This document shows, in pieces, positions 26,998 through 35,254 of a stretch of DNA of 64,000 bases; the first letter of the stretch is position 1, and the number at the start of each line of letters is the position of its first letter. The translations under genes and the position numbers were made by a program. The notes under the pieces were generated by a model, which saw nothing but the letters and a program-made list of their open reading frames with translations, did no database searches and was not told the DNA's origin. Source of the stretch: Longispora fulva (lineage in GTDB: Bacteria; Actinomycetota; Actinomycetes; Mycobacteriales; Micromonosporaceae); the NCBI RefSeq assembly GCF_015751905.1, contig NZ_JADOUF010000001.1, positions 7,928,501 to 7,992,500 on the forward strand, read 5' to 3'.

Positions 26998-29661
26998 GTG
27001 AAACGGCTGCTGCTCCTCGACGGACACTCGCTGGCATACCGGGCGTATTTCGCGCTGCCGGTGGAGAACTTCGCGACCACGACGGGGCAGCCCACCAACG
27101 CTGTCTTCGGGTTCACCTCGATGCTGATCAACCTGATCCGCGACGAGAAGCCGACCCACGTCGGGGTGGCCTTCGACGTGTCCCGCCGCTCCTTCCGCAC
27201 GGAGCAGTACGAGGAGTACAAGGCCGGCCGGTCGGAGACGCCGAACGAGTTCAAGGGCCAGGTCTCCCTCATCCACGAGGTGCTCACGGCCCTCGGCGTG
27301 ACGTATGTGGAGATGCCCGGCTTCGAGGCCGACGACATCCTGGCGACCCTGTCCACCAGGGCGGTGGCCGACGGCTTCGAGGTGCTGATCGCCAGCGGTG
27401 ACCGCGACTCGTTCCAGCTGGTCAACGACAAGGTCACGGTGCTCTACCCGGTCAAGGGCGTCTCCGTGCTCAACCGGTTCGACCCGGCGGCCGTCGAGGC
27501 GAAGTACGGCGTGGCCCCCGACAGGTATCCGGACCTGGCCGCCCTCGTCGGGGAGGACTCCGACAACCTGCCGGGCGTGCCCGGGGTCGGTCCGAAGACC
27601 GCCGCCAAGTGGATCAATCAGTACGGCGACCTGGACACCATCATCGCCCGGGTCGACGACATCAAGGGCAAGGTCGGCGACAACGTCCGCGAGCACCTGG
27701 CGTCCGTGATCCGCAACGCCAGCCTGAACAAGCTGATCCGCACCCTCGAGCTGCCCTGCGGCCCCGACGACCTCACCTGGTCCGGCGGCGACCCGCAGGA
27801 GATCGACCAGGTCTTCGACACCCTGCAGTTCCGGGTGCTGCGCGAGCGCCTCACCGGCATCCTCGGCTCGGACCAGCCGGAGTCCGCCGACGCCATGGCC
27901 AGCCTCGACGGCACGGTGCTCGGCTCCGGCGAGGTCGCGGCCTGGCTCGCCGCGCTCGGCCCGCAGACCGCCGGCGTCGCGCTGGCCGGCACGTTCGGCC
28001 GGGGCACCGGGAGCATCGACGCCATCGCGGTGTCCGGGCCCTCGGCCTCGGCCTGGTTCGCCACCGCCGGGCTCGATCCGGCCGACGAGGCCGCCGTCGC
28101 CGCCTGGCTGGCCGACCCGGCCCGCCCGAAGGCCCTCCACGACCAGAAGCCGGCCCTGTGGGGCCTCGCCGCCCACGGCTGGCAGCTGGCCGGGCTGACC
28201 ATGGACACCGCCCTGGCGGCGTATCTGGCCCGCCCCGACGCCCGCAACTACGACCTGGCGGAGCTGTCCCGGCGCTACCTGGGCCGCGACCTGCGCACCG
28301 ACGAGCCCGCCAACGGCCAGCTCACCCTCGACGGCCTGGGCGCGGACTCCGACGACGAGGCCAACGGGCTGATGCTGCGCGCCGCCGCGACCCGCGAGCT
28401 CGCCGAGACCCTCAGCGGGGAGCTCGCCGGCCAGGGCGCCGCCGGTTCGCTGCTGGCCGACCTGGAGCAGCCCCTCGGCGTGCTGCTCGCCGGGCTGGAG
28501 GGCGCGGGCATCGCCGCCGACACGGAGTATCTGTCCGAGCTGGAGGCGCACTTCGCCGCCGAGGTGAAGTCGGCGGCCGAGCTGGCGTACTCGGTGGCGG
28601 GGCGCGAGTTCAACCTCGGCTCGCCGAAGCAGTTGCAGCAGCTCCTCTTCGACGAGCTGGGCCTGCCGAAGACCAAGAAGATCAAGACGGGGTACACGAC
28701 GGACGCCGACGCCCTGCAGGGCCTGTTCGAGAAGACCCAGCACCCGGTCCTCGAACACCTGCTCCGGCACCGCGACGTCGCCCGGCTCAAGTCCACTGTC
28801 GAGGGCCTGCTCAAGAGCGTCTCCGACGACGGCCGGATCCACACCACCCTCAACCAGACGGTCGCCGCCACCGGCCGGCTGTCGTCCACGGATCCGAACC
28901 TGCAGAACATCCCGATCCGCACCGAGGAGGGCCGCCGGATCCGCCGCGCCTTCATCGTCGGCGCGGGCTACGAGACCCTGCTGACCGCCGACTACAGCCA
29001 GATCGAAATGCGGATCATGGCGCACCTCTCCGAGGACGCCGACCTGATCGCCGCGTTCCAGTCCGGCGAGGACCTGCACACCACGGTCGCCCGCAAGGTG
29101 TTCGAGACCGACGAGGTCACCCCGGAGCACCGCCGCCGGATCAAGGCCATGTCCTACGGCCTCGCCTACGGTCTGTCCGCCTACGGCCTGTCCCAACAGC
29201 TCGGGATCAGCCCCGGCGAGGCCCAGGTCCTGATGGACGGCTACTTCGAGCGCTTCGGCGGCGTCCGCGACTACCTGCGCGAGATCGTCGTGAAGGCCCG
29301 CGCCGACGGCTACACGGAGACCCTCCTGGGCCGCCGCCGCTATCTGCCCGACCTGAACAGCGACAACCGCCAGCGCCGCGAGATGGCCGAGCGGATGGCC
29401 CTCAACGCCCCCATCCAGGGCACCGCGGCCGACATCATCAAGGTGGCGATGCTGCGGGTCGATCAGGCCCTGCGCGCGGAGGGTCTGGCGTCGCGGATGC
29501 TGCTCCAGGTGCACGACGAGCTCATCTTCGAGGTGTCGCCGGGCGAGCAGGGGCCGTTGGAGGCGGTGGTGCGCCGGGAGATGGGCGCGGCGCATGAGCT
29601 GGCCGTGCCGTTGGAGGTGTCGGTGGGGGCCGGCCGGGACTGGTCGGAGGCTGGCCACTAG
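26998..29661 (+). CDS. polA: DNA polymerase I
   Basis: 887 residues. N-terminal 5'-3' exonuclease (1-290: LLLLDGHSLAYRAY, FEADDILATL, GDRDSFQL, GVPGVGPKTA), a middle domain (about 300-500) and the polymerase domain with motif A (Asp665, TADYSQIEMRI), motif B (RRRIKAMSYGLAYG) and motif C (Asp840, QVHDELIFE). The middle 3'-5' exonuclease domain lacks the acidic metal ligands (no DxE), so proofreading is absent as in other actinobacterial PolA. Replication-repair enzyme that removes primers and fills gaps. GTG 26998 is fixed by the -10 box; the long frame upstream is spurious. Confidence 0.96.
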   Translation: MKRLLLLDGHSLAYRAYFALPVENFATTTGQPTNAVFGFTSMLINLIRDEKPTHVGVAFDVSRRSFRTEQYEEYKAGRSETPNEFKGQVSLIHEVLTALGVTYVEMPGFEADDILATLSTRAVADGFEVLIASGDRDSFQLVNDKVTVLYPVKGVSVLNRFDPAAVEAKYGVAPDRYPDLAALVGEDSDNLPGVPGVGPKTAAKWINQYGDLDTIIARVDDIKGKVGDNVREHLASVIRNASLNKLIRTLELPCGPDDLTWSGGDPQEIDQVFDTLQFRVLRERLTGILGSDQPESADAMASLDGTVLGSGEVAAWLAALGPQTAGVALAGTFGRGTGSIDAIAVSGPSASAWFATAGLDPADEAAVAAWLADPARPKALHDQKPALWGLAAHGWQLAGLTMDTALAAYLARPDARNYDLAELSRRYLGRDLRTDEPANGQLTLDGLGADSDDEANGLMLRAAATRELAETLSGELAGQGAAGSLLADLEQPLGVLLAGLEGAGIAADTEYLSELEAHFAAEVKSAAELAYSVAGREFNLGSPKQLQQLLFDELGLPKTKKIKTGYTTDADALQGLFEKTQHPVLEHLLRHRDVARLKSTVEGLLKSVSDDGRIHTTLNQTVAATGRLSSTDPNLQNIPIRTEEGRRIRRAFIVGAGYETLLTADYSQIEMRIMAHLSEDADLIAAFQSGEDLHTTVARKVFETDEVTPEHRRRIKAMSYGLAYGLSAYGLSQQLGISPGEAQVLMDGYFERFGGVRDYLREIVVKARADGYTETLLGRRRYLPDLNSDNRQRREMAERMALNAPIQGTAADIIKVAMLRVDQALRAEGLASRMLLQVHDELIFEVSPGEQGPLEAVVRREMGAAHELAVPLEVSVGAGRDWSEAGH

Positions 29662-29710
29662 CGCGTGACCTGGCGGTTGGCGGGACGTTGGTGCCGGGTC
29701 GCTGTCGCGT

Positions 29711-31018
29711 TCATGCGGCAGCGCTCATGAGGGTCGGCGTCGCGGGCTCGGCGGCAGCGGGTTCCGCGGCAGCGGGCTCGTCCCGGGGGCCGAAGCGGGC
29801 CACCGCCAGCCCCGCCAGCCCGGTCGCCGCGGCCAACGGGATCCACAGGACCGCCGGGGCCACCCCGAACAGCGTCGTCAGCACGGCCGGCGCCAGCGCC
29901 TTGCCGAGTCCGGTCGACAGCTCCCACCGGGCGAGCGCCCGACCGAGCCGCCCCGGCTGGGCCGCGGCGATGACGAGCGCCGTCCCGGTACCGGAATAGA
30001 GGATCTCCGCGACGGTGTACACGACGCCGAACAGTGCCACCCCGACCGCGCCACCGAGCCCACCCAGCGCCCCCGCGCCGAGAAAGCCCAGGTAGGCGAC
30101 GGCGAACCCGAGCCCGGACAGTCCGAACACGCTCCGCCGGGACCGGTGCGCCAGCCGGACGACCAGGGGTACCGACAGCACGACCACGAGCACCGTGTTG
30201 CCGATGAAGACGGCCCCCGGCCAGGCGGCGCTGCTGCCCAACTGCTGGAGGAAGACGGCGGGAAGGGCGACCTCGAGTACGTCGAACAAGAGCGCGAACG
30301 GCAGGTTCCCCACGAACAACACCAGGAACGCGGCCCGCCCGGCCGGCGCGGGCGCAGCCTCCCTGGTCACGGCCCCTGACCCGGGTGCGGTCCCCGCGCA
30401 GGCCACCACCGGCGAGGACTCCGGCACAGACACGGCACCGACCAACGAAGGCACCCGCATCGACGCCACCAGCAGCCCCGCCGCCACGAACCCCACCCCA
30501 CTCACCACAGCCAACCCCCGCAACGCGCCAGCCCCGCCCGCCAACGTCACGGTCGCGATCAGCGCCCCCACCCCGAGCCCGGCGTTCCGGACGGCCCGAC
30601 CGGCGCTGAGCGCGACGTCCCGATGCCGCCCGGCCACCAGCGCGGTCACCACGGCGGCGTGCGCCGGCGGCCAGGTCTGGGTGCCGAGGCTGAGCAGGAC
30701 CGCCGCGGCGAGGAAGGTGCCGAGCGAGTCGGACGCCAGCAGGACGACCACGCCGAGCGCCCGGACCAGCAGGGCGCCGATGACGGGCCACCGGCCCCCG
30801 GCGCGGTCGATCCACCGGCCGGACAGCGGGATGGCGGCCAGTCCGACGAGGAGGCCGACGGTCATGGCCGCGCCGGTGGGCACGAGACCGAGGTCGAGGA
30901 CGCGCAGGCCGTACAGCAGCATGAACGGGCGGAGCAGGCCGGCGCCGACGGCGTCGACGAGGAGGGCTGCGGAGTACCGGCGACTGCCGCCGACGGCCAC
31001 CAACGCGTGGAGTCTCAT
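29711..31018 (-). CDS. MFS transporter
   Basis: 435 residues, twelve predicted helices in two halves around a loop at about 195-230. RWIDRAGGRWPVIG fits the cytoplasmic loop 2-3 motif of MFS drug exporters. The C-terminus ends in a small EPAAAEPAAAEPATP repeat. I use ATG 31018 (MRLHALVAV); a GTG at 31027 is in frame. Divergent from the DUF5937 regulator with a 17-bp palindrome between them, so probably a regulated efflux pump. Substrate unknown. Convergent with polA (49-nt gap). Confidence 0.85.
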   Translation of the reverse strand: MRLHALVAVGGSRRYSAALLVDAVGAGLLRPFMLLYGLRVLDLGLVPTGAAMTVGLLVGLAAIPLSGRWIDRAGGRWPVIGALLVRALGVVVLLASDSLGTFLAAAVLLSLGTQTWPPAHAAVVTALVAGRHRDVALSAGRAVRNAGLGVGALIATVTLAGGAGALRGLAVVSGVGFVAAGLLVASMRVPSLVGAVSVPESSPVVACAGTAPGSGAVTREAAPAPAGRAAFLVLFVGNLPFALLFDVLEVALPAVFLQQLGSSAAWPGAVFIGNTVLVVVLSVPLVVRLAHRSRRSVFGLSGLGFAVAYLGFLGAGALGGLGGAVGVALFGVVYTVAEILYSGTGTALVIAAAQPGRLGRALARWELSTGLGKALAPAVLTTLFGVAPAVLWIPLAAATGLAGLAVARFGPRDEPAAAEPAAAEPATPTLMSAAA

Positions 31019-31060
31019 GCCGGCCACCGTGACCGCCGTCGGCGGGGGTCCGGCAGCCGC

Positions 31061-31077
31061 TTGACGATCTTCGTCAA
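31061..31077. promoter_or_regulatory. Palindromic operator between divergent MFS and regulator genes
   Basis: TTGACGA-TCT-TCGTCAA, perfect 7-bp arms with a 3-nt centre. Located 43 nt upstream of the MFS start and 42 nt upstream of the regulator start, almost exactly midway, the expected place for a site that controls both. Confidence 0.6.
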
Positions 31078-31118
31078 CTCCGGTCGGGCGTTCCCGGCGG
31101 GGCTGGGAGGATCACGGG

Positions 31119-32423
31119 GTGACCCTGACGATCGAACTGGGGCCGGATCCGCAGGTCGCGTTCGGGCCGTCGCCGCTCGGCGAGCTGATCGGCGCGCTGC
31201 ACGTGCTGAGCGACCCGGCGCACCACCCGACGCAGCATGCCTGGGCCGCGGCCGTGGCGGCGACGTTGCCGGCGGACCTGGCGGACCGGATCGACGCGGC
31301 GAGTTTCCTGTGGCAGGTGGGCAGGGCGGATTTCCTGGTACCGTCCGCGATCCGCGCCACCCTCGCCGAGGACCTCGACGACCTGGACGCGCTCGACGAC
31401 GACACGTTCCTGTACGCCGCGTTCATCCCGGCCTGCGGGGCGGACCGCCGCACCCGCCGCACCCGCCCCTCCCCGGTAAGCCGCGCGCCCGCCGCCGGAC
31501 ACCAGACCGATCCGACGGGTACCGCGCCACCCGCCACCCGTCACCCGACGGTCACCACGCGAGTGCCAGGCTCCGGCCGCCCGGCGGACCAAGACCCGCC
31601 CGGACCCACCACGAGCCACCCGGCCATGCCGCACCCCGGCCTCTCCGACCCGACGATCGCGCCGACTCCCGACCTCCCGGGTCCGACGGCCGCCCCGGAC
31701 CGGTGGGCGGCCGAGATCTGGGCCATGACCCGCGACCGCGCCCGCGAGCTGTCCCGCGCCCGCGGCCCGGCCCAGTCCGAGTTCGTCGAACGTCTCCTCA
31801 CGGACCTGCCGGGCCTGCGCGCCTGGCTGCGCCGCCTCTTCGAGGACTGCGAGTCGGCGTTCTTCGGCGAGGCGTGGCGGCAGGTCCGGGTCCGGCTGAT
31901 GTCCGACGCCCGGGACAAGTCCGAGCTGTTCCGCCGCAGGGGGCTCGCCGCGGCCGTGGCGGCGATGTCGCCGGCGCTGTCCGTCCGGGGCACGAGGCTC
32001 CTGATCGACAAGCTGCGGGTCAGTACGGCCTCCGCCGTCGACGCCGGCATCACCTTCGCCCCGACGGCGTTCGGCTGGCCGCACCTGGTGATCTCCGACG
32101 AGCCGGGCTGGCGGCCGGTGGTGCAGTACCCGGTGGCGCCGGAGGCGGTCGTGCCCCTGGATCTGGTGCGCCGGCGGATGGAAGCTCTGGCGAATCCGGC
32201 GAGGATGCGGCTGTGCTGGCTGCTGGCCCGGGGGGCGCACACGACGGGGGAGCTGGCCGACGCCTGGCAGTTGACCGCTCCGGAGGTGTCCCGGCACCTG
32301 GCGGTGCTGCACAGGGCCGGGTTGTTGGAGAAGGAGCGGCGGGGCCGGTACACGTTGCACAGGTTGGATCTGGCGGCGGTCGGCAGGCTGGGTTCGGATC
32401 TGGTGGAGGCACTGCTCCGGTAG
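31119..32423 (+). CDS. DUF5937/ArsR-type transcriptional regulator with a Pro-rich insert
   Basis: 434 residues. N-terminal domain (about 1-107 and 195-340) of the DUF5937 type (starts LTIELGPDPQVAFGPSPLGEL); C-terminal winged helix of ArsR type (about 345-425: RRRMEALANPARMRLCWLLARG, TAPEVSRHLAVLHRAGLLEKER). Residues 108-195 form a low-complexity Pro/Thr/Ser/Arg segment splitting the N-terminal domain. GTG 31119 with GGGAGG 8 nt upstream. Likely represses itself and the divergent MFS gene through the palindrome 31061-31077; the inducer is unknown. Confidence 0.82.
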   Translation: MTLTIELGPDPQVAFGPSPLGELIGALHVLSDPAHHPTQHAWAAAVAATLPADLADRIDAASFLWQVGRADFLVPSAIRATLAEDLDDLDALDDDTFLYAAFIPACGADRRTRRTRPSPVSRAPAAGHQTDPTGTAPPATRHPTVTTRVPGSGRPADQDPPGPTTSHPAMPHPGLSDPTIAPTPDLPGPTAAPDRWAAEIWAMTRDRARELSRARGPAQSEFVERLLTDLPGLRAWLRRLFEDCESAFFGEAWRQVRVRLMSDARDKSELFRRRGLAAAVAAMSPALSVRGTRLLIDKLRVSTASAVDAGITFAPTAFGWPHLVISDEPGWRPVVQYPVAPEAVVPLDLVRRRMEALANPARMRLCWLLARGAHTTGELADAWQLTAPEVSRHLAVLHRAGLLEKERRGRYTLHRLDLAAVGRLGSDLVEALLR

Positions 32424-32437
32424 TTATTCAAGAAGTC

Positions 32438-32466
32438 TTGTGCAACTAAAGTTGCGCAACTAATCT
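32438..32466 (+). promoter_or_regulatory. Promoter with overlapping operator for the ArsR-like/MFS operon
   Basis: -35 TTGTGC (32438-32443), 17-bp spacer, -10 TAATCT (32461-32466), 7 nt before ATG 32474. The inverted repeat TTGTGCAACT-AA-AGTTGCGCAA (32438-32459, one mismatch) covers the -35 and the spacer. Just upstream is a second repeat, CAAGA-AG-TCTTG (32429-32440). Ideal for autorepression. Confidence 0.7.
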
Positions 32467-32473
32467 TGTGCAC

Positions 32474-33043
32474 ATGGCAGAGCAGACGACGCCGATCCAG
32501 GACCCCTCGGTCCTCAAGGCGGTCACCCACCCGCTGCGGATGCGCCTCTACGGCCTCCTCAACACCTTCGGCCCCTCCACGGCCAGCACCCTCGCCGAGC
32601 GGGTCGACCTGGCCGTCGCCAAGGTCAGCTACCACCTGCACCAGCTGGCCAGGTTCGGCTTCGTCACCGAGGCCCCCGAGCTGGCCCGCGACGGCCGCGA
32701 GCGGTGGTGGCGCGCGGTCCCCGGCGGGATCAGCTGGAACGAGGGCGACTTCCCGGCCGGCAGCGAGGGCCGCGCGATCTCCGAGGCCGTCACGGCCGAC
32801 ACGATCCGCCGCCGGTTCCAGCTCCTCGACGACTACCTGAAGAGCCAGGACGCCTGGTCGGAGGAGTGGCGCGACGCCGCGTGGAGCACCAACGGCCGGA
32901 TCCGGGTCGACCGGGCCGAGCTGGCGGAGTTCACCGCGGAGCTCGCCGAGCTGTTCCGCCGCTGGGGTGCCCGGCCGGTCGACGAGACCGACGACCGCCA
33001 GTTCGTGTACCTGTTCGCCCACGCCTTCCCCTACGTCCCATGA
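32474..33043 (+). CDS. ArsR-like winged-helix transcriptional regulator
   Basis: 189 residues. Winged helix at about 8-80 (VLKAVTHPLRMRLYGLLNTFGPSTASTLAE, VSYHLHQLARFGFV), then an alpha-helical C-terminal effector or dimerisation domain. Belongs to the helix-turn-helix_20 group rather than metal-sensing ArsR; no cysteine pair is present. ATG 32474 is fixed by the -10 box (GTG 32468 is inside the spacing). Its stop overlaps the MFS start (ATGA), so it is the first gene of a regulator-exporter operon. Confidence 0.88.
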   Translation: MAEQTTPIQDPSVLKAVTHPLRMRLYGLLNTFGPSTASTLAERVDLAVAKVSYHLHQLARFGFVTEAPELARDGRERWWRAVPGGISWNEGDFPAGSEGRAISEAVTADTIRRRFQLLDDYLKSQDAWSEEWRDAAWSTNGRIRVDRAELAEFTAELAELFRRWGARPVDETDDRQFVYLFAHAFPYVP

Positions 33044-34263
33044 CCGCCGTCGTCGAGGCGCGCCCGCGACGCGCCGCCTACCGCAACCCCACCTTCCTCG
33101 GCTGGCTCGCCGGCTACTGGCTGTCCCTGGTCGGCGACCAGATCTACTTCATCGCGTTCGCCAACGCGGCGGCCCACCTGGGTGACCCGCTGCTGACCAG
33201 CGTCGTGTCGATGGCCAGCTCGATCCCGCGTGCGATCCTGATGCTGTTCGGCGGCGCGCTCGGCGACCGGGTCGGCCTGCGCAAACTCATGCTGATCTCC
33301 GACGCGTTCCGGGTGCTCGTGATGGCGGTCGCGGCGTTCGCCGGCCTGGGTGGCACGTCGATGTGGCTGCTCGTCGGGGCCGCGCTGGTGTTCGGGGCGG
33401 TGGACGCGGCGTACATGCCGGCGGTCACCGCGCTGCCGGCCCAGATCCTGCCGGGGGAGCAGTTGCCGGCCTCGGTGGCCGCCCGCCAGCTCGCCAACCG
33501 GTGCGCCCTGCTGCTCGGCGCGCCGCTCGGCGGCCTGCTGGTCGCGGTGGGCGGCTTCCCGCTCGCGTGCGGCCTCAACGCCGTCAGCTTCGCCGTCTCG
33601 GTCGCCATCCTGGCGAAGATCAAACCACAGTTCGAGTCGGGGGTACGCGACCCGAAGCCCCGCCGCGACCTCCTCGCCGAGGTGGGCGACGGTCTGCGGT
33701 TCGTGATCGGCCAGCCGGTGCTCCGCGGCGTGTTCCTGGTGCTCACGACCCTGGAGTTCTGTGTGACCGGCCCGGTCAACCTCGCGGTGCCGCTGCGCTC
33801 GGTGGCGGAGGGCTGGGGCTCGGCCGGTCAGGGCTGGATGCTCGGCTCGCTCGGGGTCGGCGGCGCGGCCGGGGCCCTGCTGGTGATCGTGGCGAAGAGG
33901 TGGTCCCGGCCGGTCACGATCGGGCTGTGGGTGATGCTGGTCCAGGCGGTCGGCGTGGTCCTGGTCGGCTACGGTCCGACCCTGCCGACCGTGTGCGCGG
34001 CCATGGTGGCGATCGGCGCGTCGGGCGGCGTGGCCGGCTCCCTGCTCGGTGGGGCGACCCAGTCCCTGATCCCCGACGGGTACCGGGCCCGGGTCGGCTC
34101 CATCTTCGTCCTCCAGGGCATGGGCCTGGTACCCGTCTCGTTCACGCTCTTCGGCCTGCTCGGCACGGCCGTCGGAGTCCCCGCGGCGTGCGCGGTGTGC
34201 GGGGTGCTGATCGCGGCCTCGGTCGCGGCGGCCTTCACCCTGCCGGCCATCCGCCGCACCTGA
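33040..34263 (+). CDS. MFS transporter
   Basis: 407 residues, twelve helices. GGALGDRVGLRKLMLISDAFRVL is the loop 2-3 motif; LPGEQLPASVAARQLANRCALLLGAPLGGLL is typical of the macrolide-efflux (MefA-like) MFS_3 group. Translationally coupled to the upstream ArsR-like gene, so drug efflux induced by a ligand of that repressor is likely; substrate unknown. Convergent with the methyltransferase gene (9-nt gap). Confidence 0.88.
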   Translation: MTAVVEARPRRAAYRNPTFLGWLAGYWLSLVGDQIYFIAFANAAAHLGDPLLTSVVSMASSIPRAILMLFGGALGDRVGLRKLMLISDAFRVLVMAVAAFAGLGGTSMWLLVGAALVFGAVDAAYMPAVTALPAQILPGEQLPASVAARQLANRCALLLGAPLGGLLVAVGGFPLACGLNAVSFAVSVAILAKIKPQFESGVRDPKPRRDLLAEVGDGLRFVIGQPVLRGVFLVLTTLEFCVTGPVNLAVPLRSVAEGWGSAGQGWMLGSLGVGGAAGALLVIVAKRWSRPVTIGLWVMLVQAVGVVLVGYGPTLPTVCAAMVAIGASGGVAGSLLGGATQSLIPDGYRARVGSIFVLQGMGLVPVSFTLFGLLGTAVGVPAACAVCGVLIAASVAAAFTLPAIRRT

Positions 34264-34272
34264 CCGGGCCCG

Positions 34273-35070
34273 CTACCCCGGTTTGGCGGTCACGTAGATC
34301 GCCGTACCGGGGAAGATCTTCCCCCGCAGCGGGCTCCACTGGCCCCACTCCTGGGTGTGGCCCTCCGGCCACTCCGGCTCGACGAGGTCCACCAGCGTCA
34401 GCCCGGCCGCGACGATCTCCCGGACCCGGTCCCCGAGCGTCCGGTGGTGCTCCACATACGTCGGCACCCCGTCGGTGTACTCGACATACGGCCGCCGGTC
34501 GAAGTACGAGTGGATCGCCACCAATCCGGCCTCGCCCGGATCGTCCGGAAAGATCCATCTCATCGGGTGCGTGACGGAGAACACCCACCGGCCCCCGGGG
34601 CGCAACACGCGGGCCGCCTCGCGCATCACGAGCGCCGAGTCCGTGACGAACGGAACGGCCCCGAAAGCGGTGAAGATCACATCGAACACGCCGTCGCGGA
34701 AGGGCAGGCACTCGGCGTCGGCGAGGGCGAGTGGGATCCGTACCCCTGAATGCTCGTTGCCCGCCACGGCGTGCCGCAACATGCCGGCGGACAGGTCGGT
34801 GGCGACCACCTCTGCGCCCTGGGTGCGCAGCCACCGCGAGCTGGAGGCCGATCCGCAGCCGATCTCCAGGATCCGCTTCCCGGCCACCGGGCCGAGCAGT
34901 CCGGCATCGGCCTCGGTCAGTCCCTCGGGGCACCACCGCAGCAGCACCTCGCCCAGGAACGCGCCGTGTTCCTCGTGGTAGTGATCTGCATCACTGTCCC
35001 ACCAGTGGGTGTTGGCCTGCCGGCTCTCGGCTCTGGTCGTGGCCCCTCGGGCGGTGTGCGTTTGGTTCAC
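34273..35070 (-). CDS. SAM-dependent class I methyltransferase
   Basis: 265 residues. Rossmann motif I ILEIGCGSASSSRWL (about 65-80), acidic residue in VVATDLSAGML, LADAECLPFRDGVFDVIFTAFG (motif II region) and VLRPGGRWVFSVTHP. This is the common UbiE/Methyltransf_11 type; the conserved THPMRWIFPDDP and WDSDADHYHEEHG are seen in actinobacterial orthologues of unknown substrate. GTG 35070 preceded by TAATGT. Divergent from rpsA. Confidence 0.88.
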   Translation of the reverse strand: MNQTHTARGATTRAESRQANTHWWDSDADHYHEEHGAFLGEVLLRWCPEGLTEADAGLLGPVAGKRILEIGCGSASSSRWLRTQGAEVVATDLSAGMLRHAVAGNEHSGVRIPLALADAECLPFRDGVFDVIFTAFGAVPFVTDSALVMREAARVLRPGGRWVFSVTHPMRWIFPDDPGEAGLVAIHSYFDRRPYVEYTDGVPTYVEHHRTLGDRVREIVAAGLTLVDLVEPEWPEGHTQEWGQWSPLRGKIFPGTAIYVTAKPG

Positions 35071-35076
35071 GGCGTG

Positions 35077-35082
35077 ACATTA
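35077..35082 (-). promoter_or_regulatory. -10 box TAATGT of the methyltransferase gene (leaderless)
   Basis: Minus-strand TAATGT, 6 nt, then GTG 35070. Confidence 0.55.
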
Positions 35083-35120
35083 TGCCGGGGGACGGTTGGA
35101 CCGTGTGGTATTGGGCGGGG

Positions 35121-35126
35121 TAGGCT
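35121..35126 (+). promoter_or_regulatory. Promoter of rpsA
   Basis: TAGGCT at 35121-35126, with TTGGAC at 35096-35101 as a possible -35 (19-bp spacing). Predicted leader about 120 nt, unusually long for this window where most transcripts are leaderless. Confidence 0.5.
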
Positions 35127-35254
35127 GGACGACGCGTTGGTGGGTCGCGCGTCTCGGCAGGGAGCAGGCCCGCAACTGCTGGCAGAGGCCGGCGGAAGGG
35201 CCCATGAGCGCACCGAACACACGATCGACAACCCAAACCGGAGCACCTGCCCAC

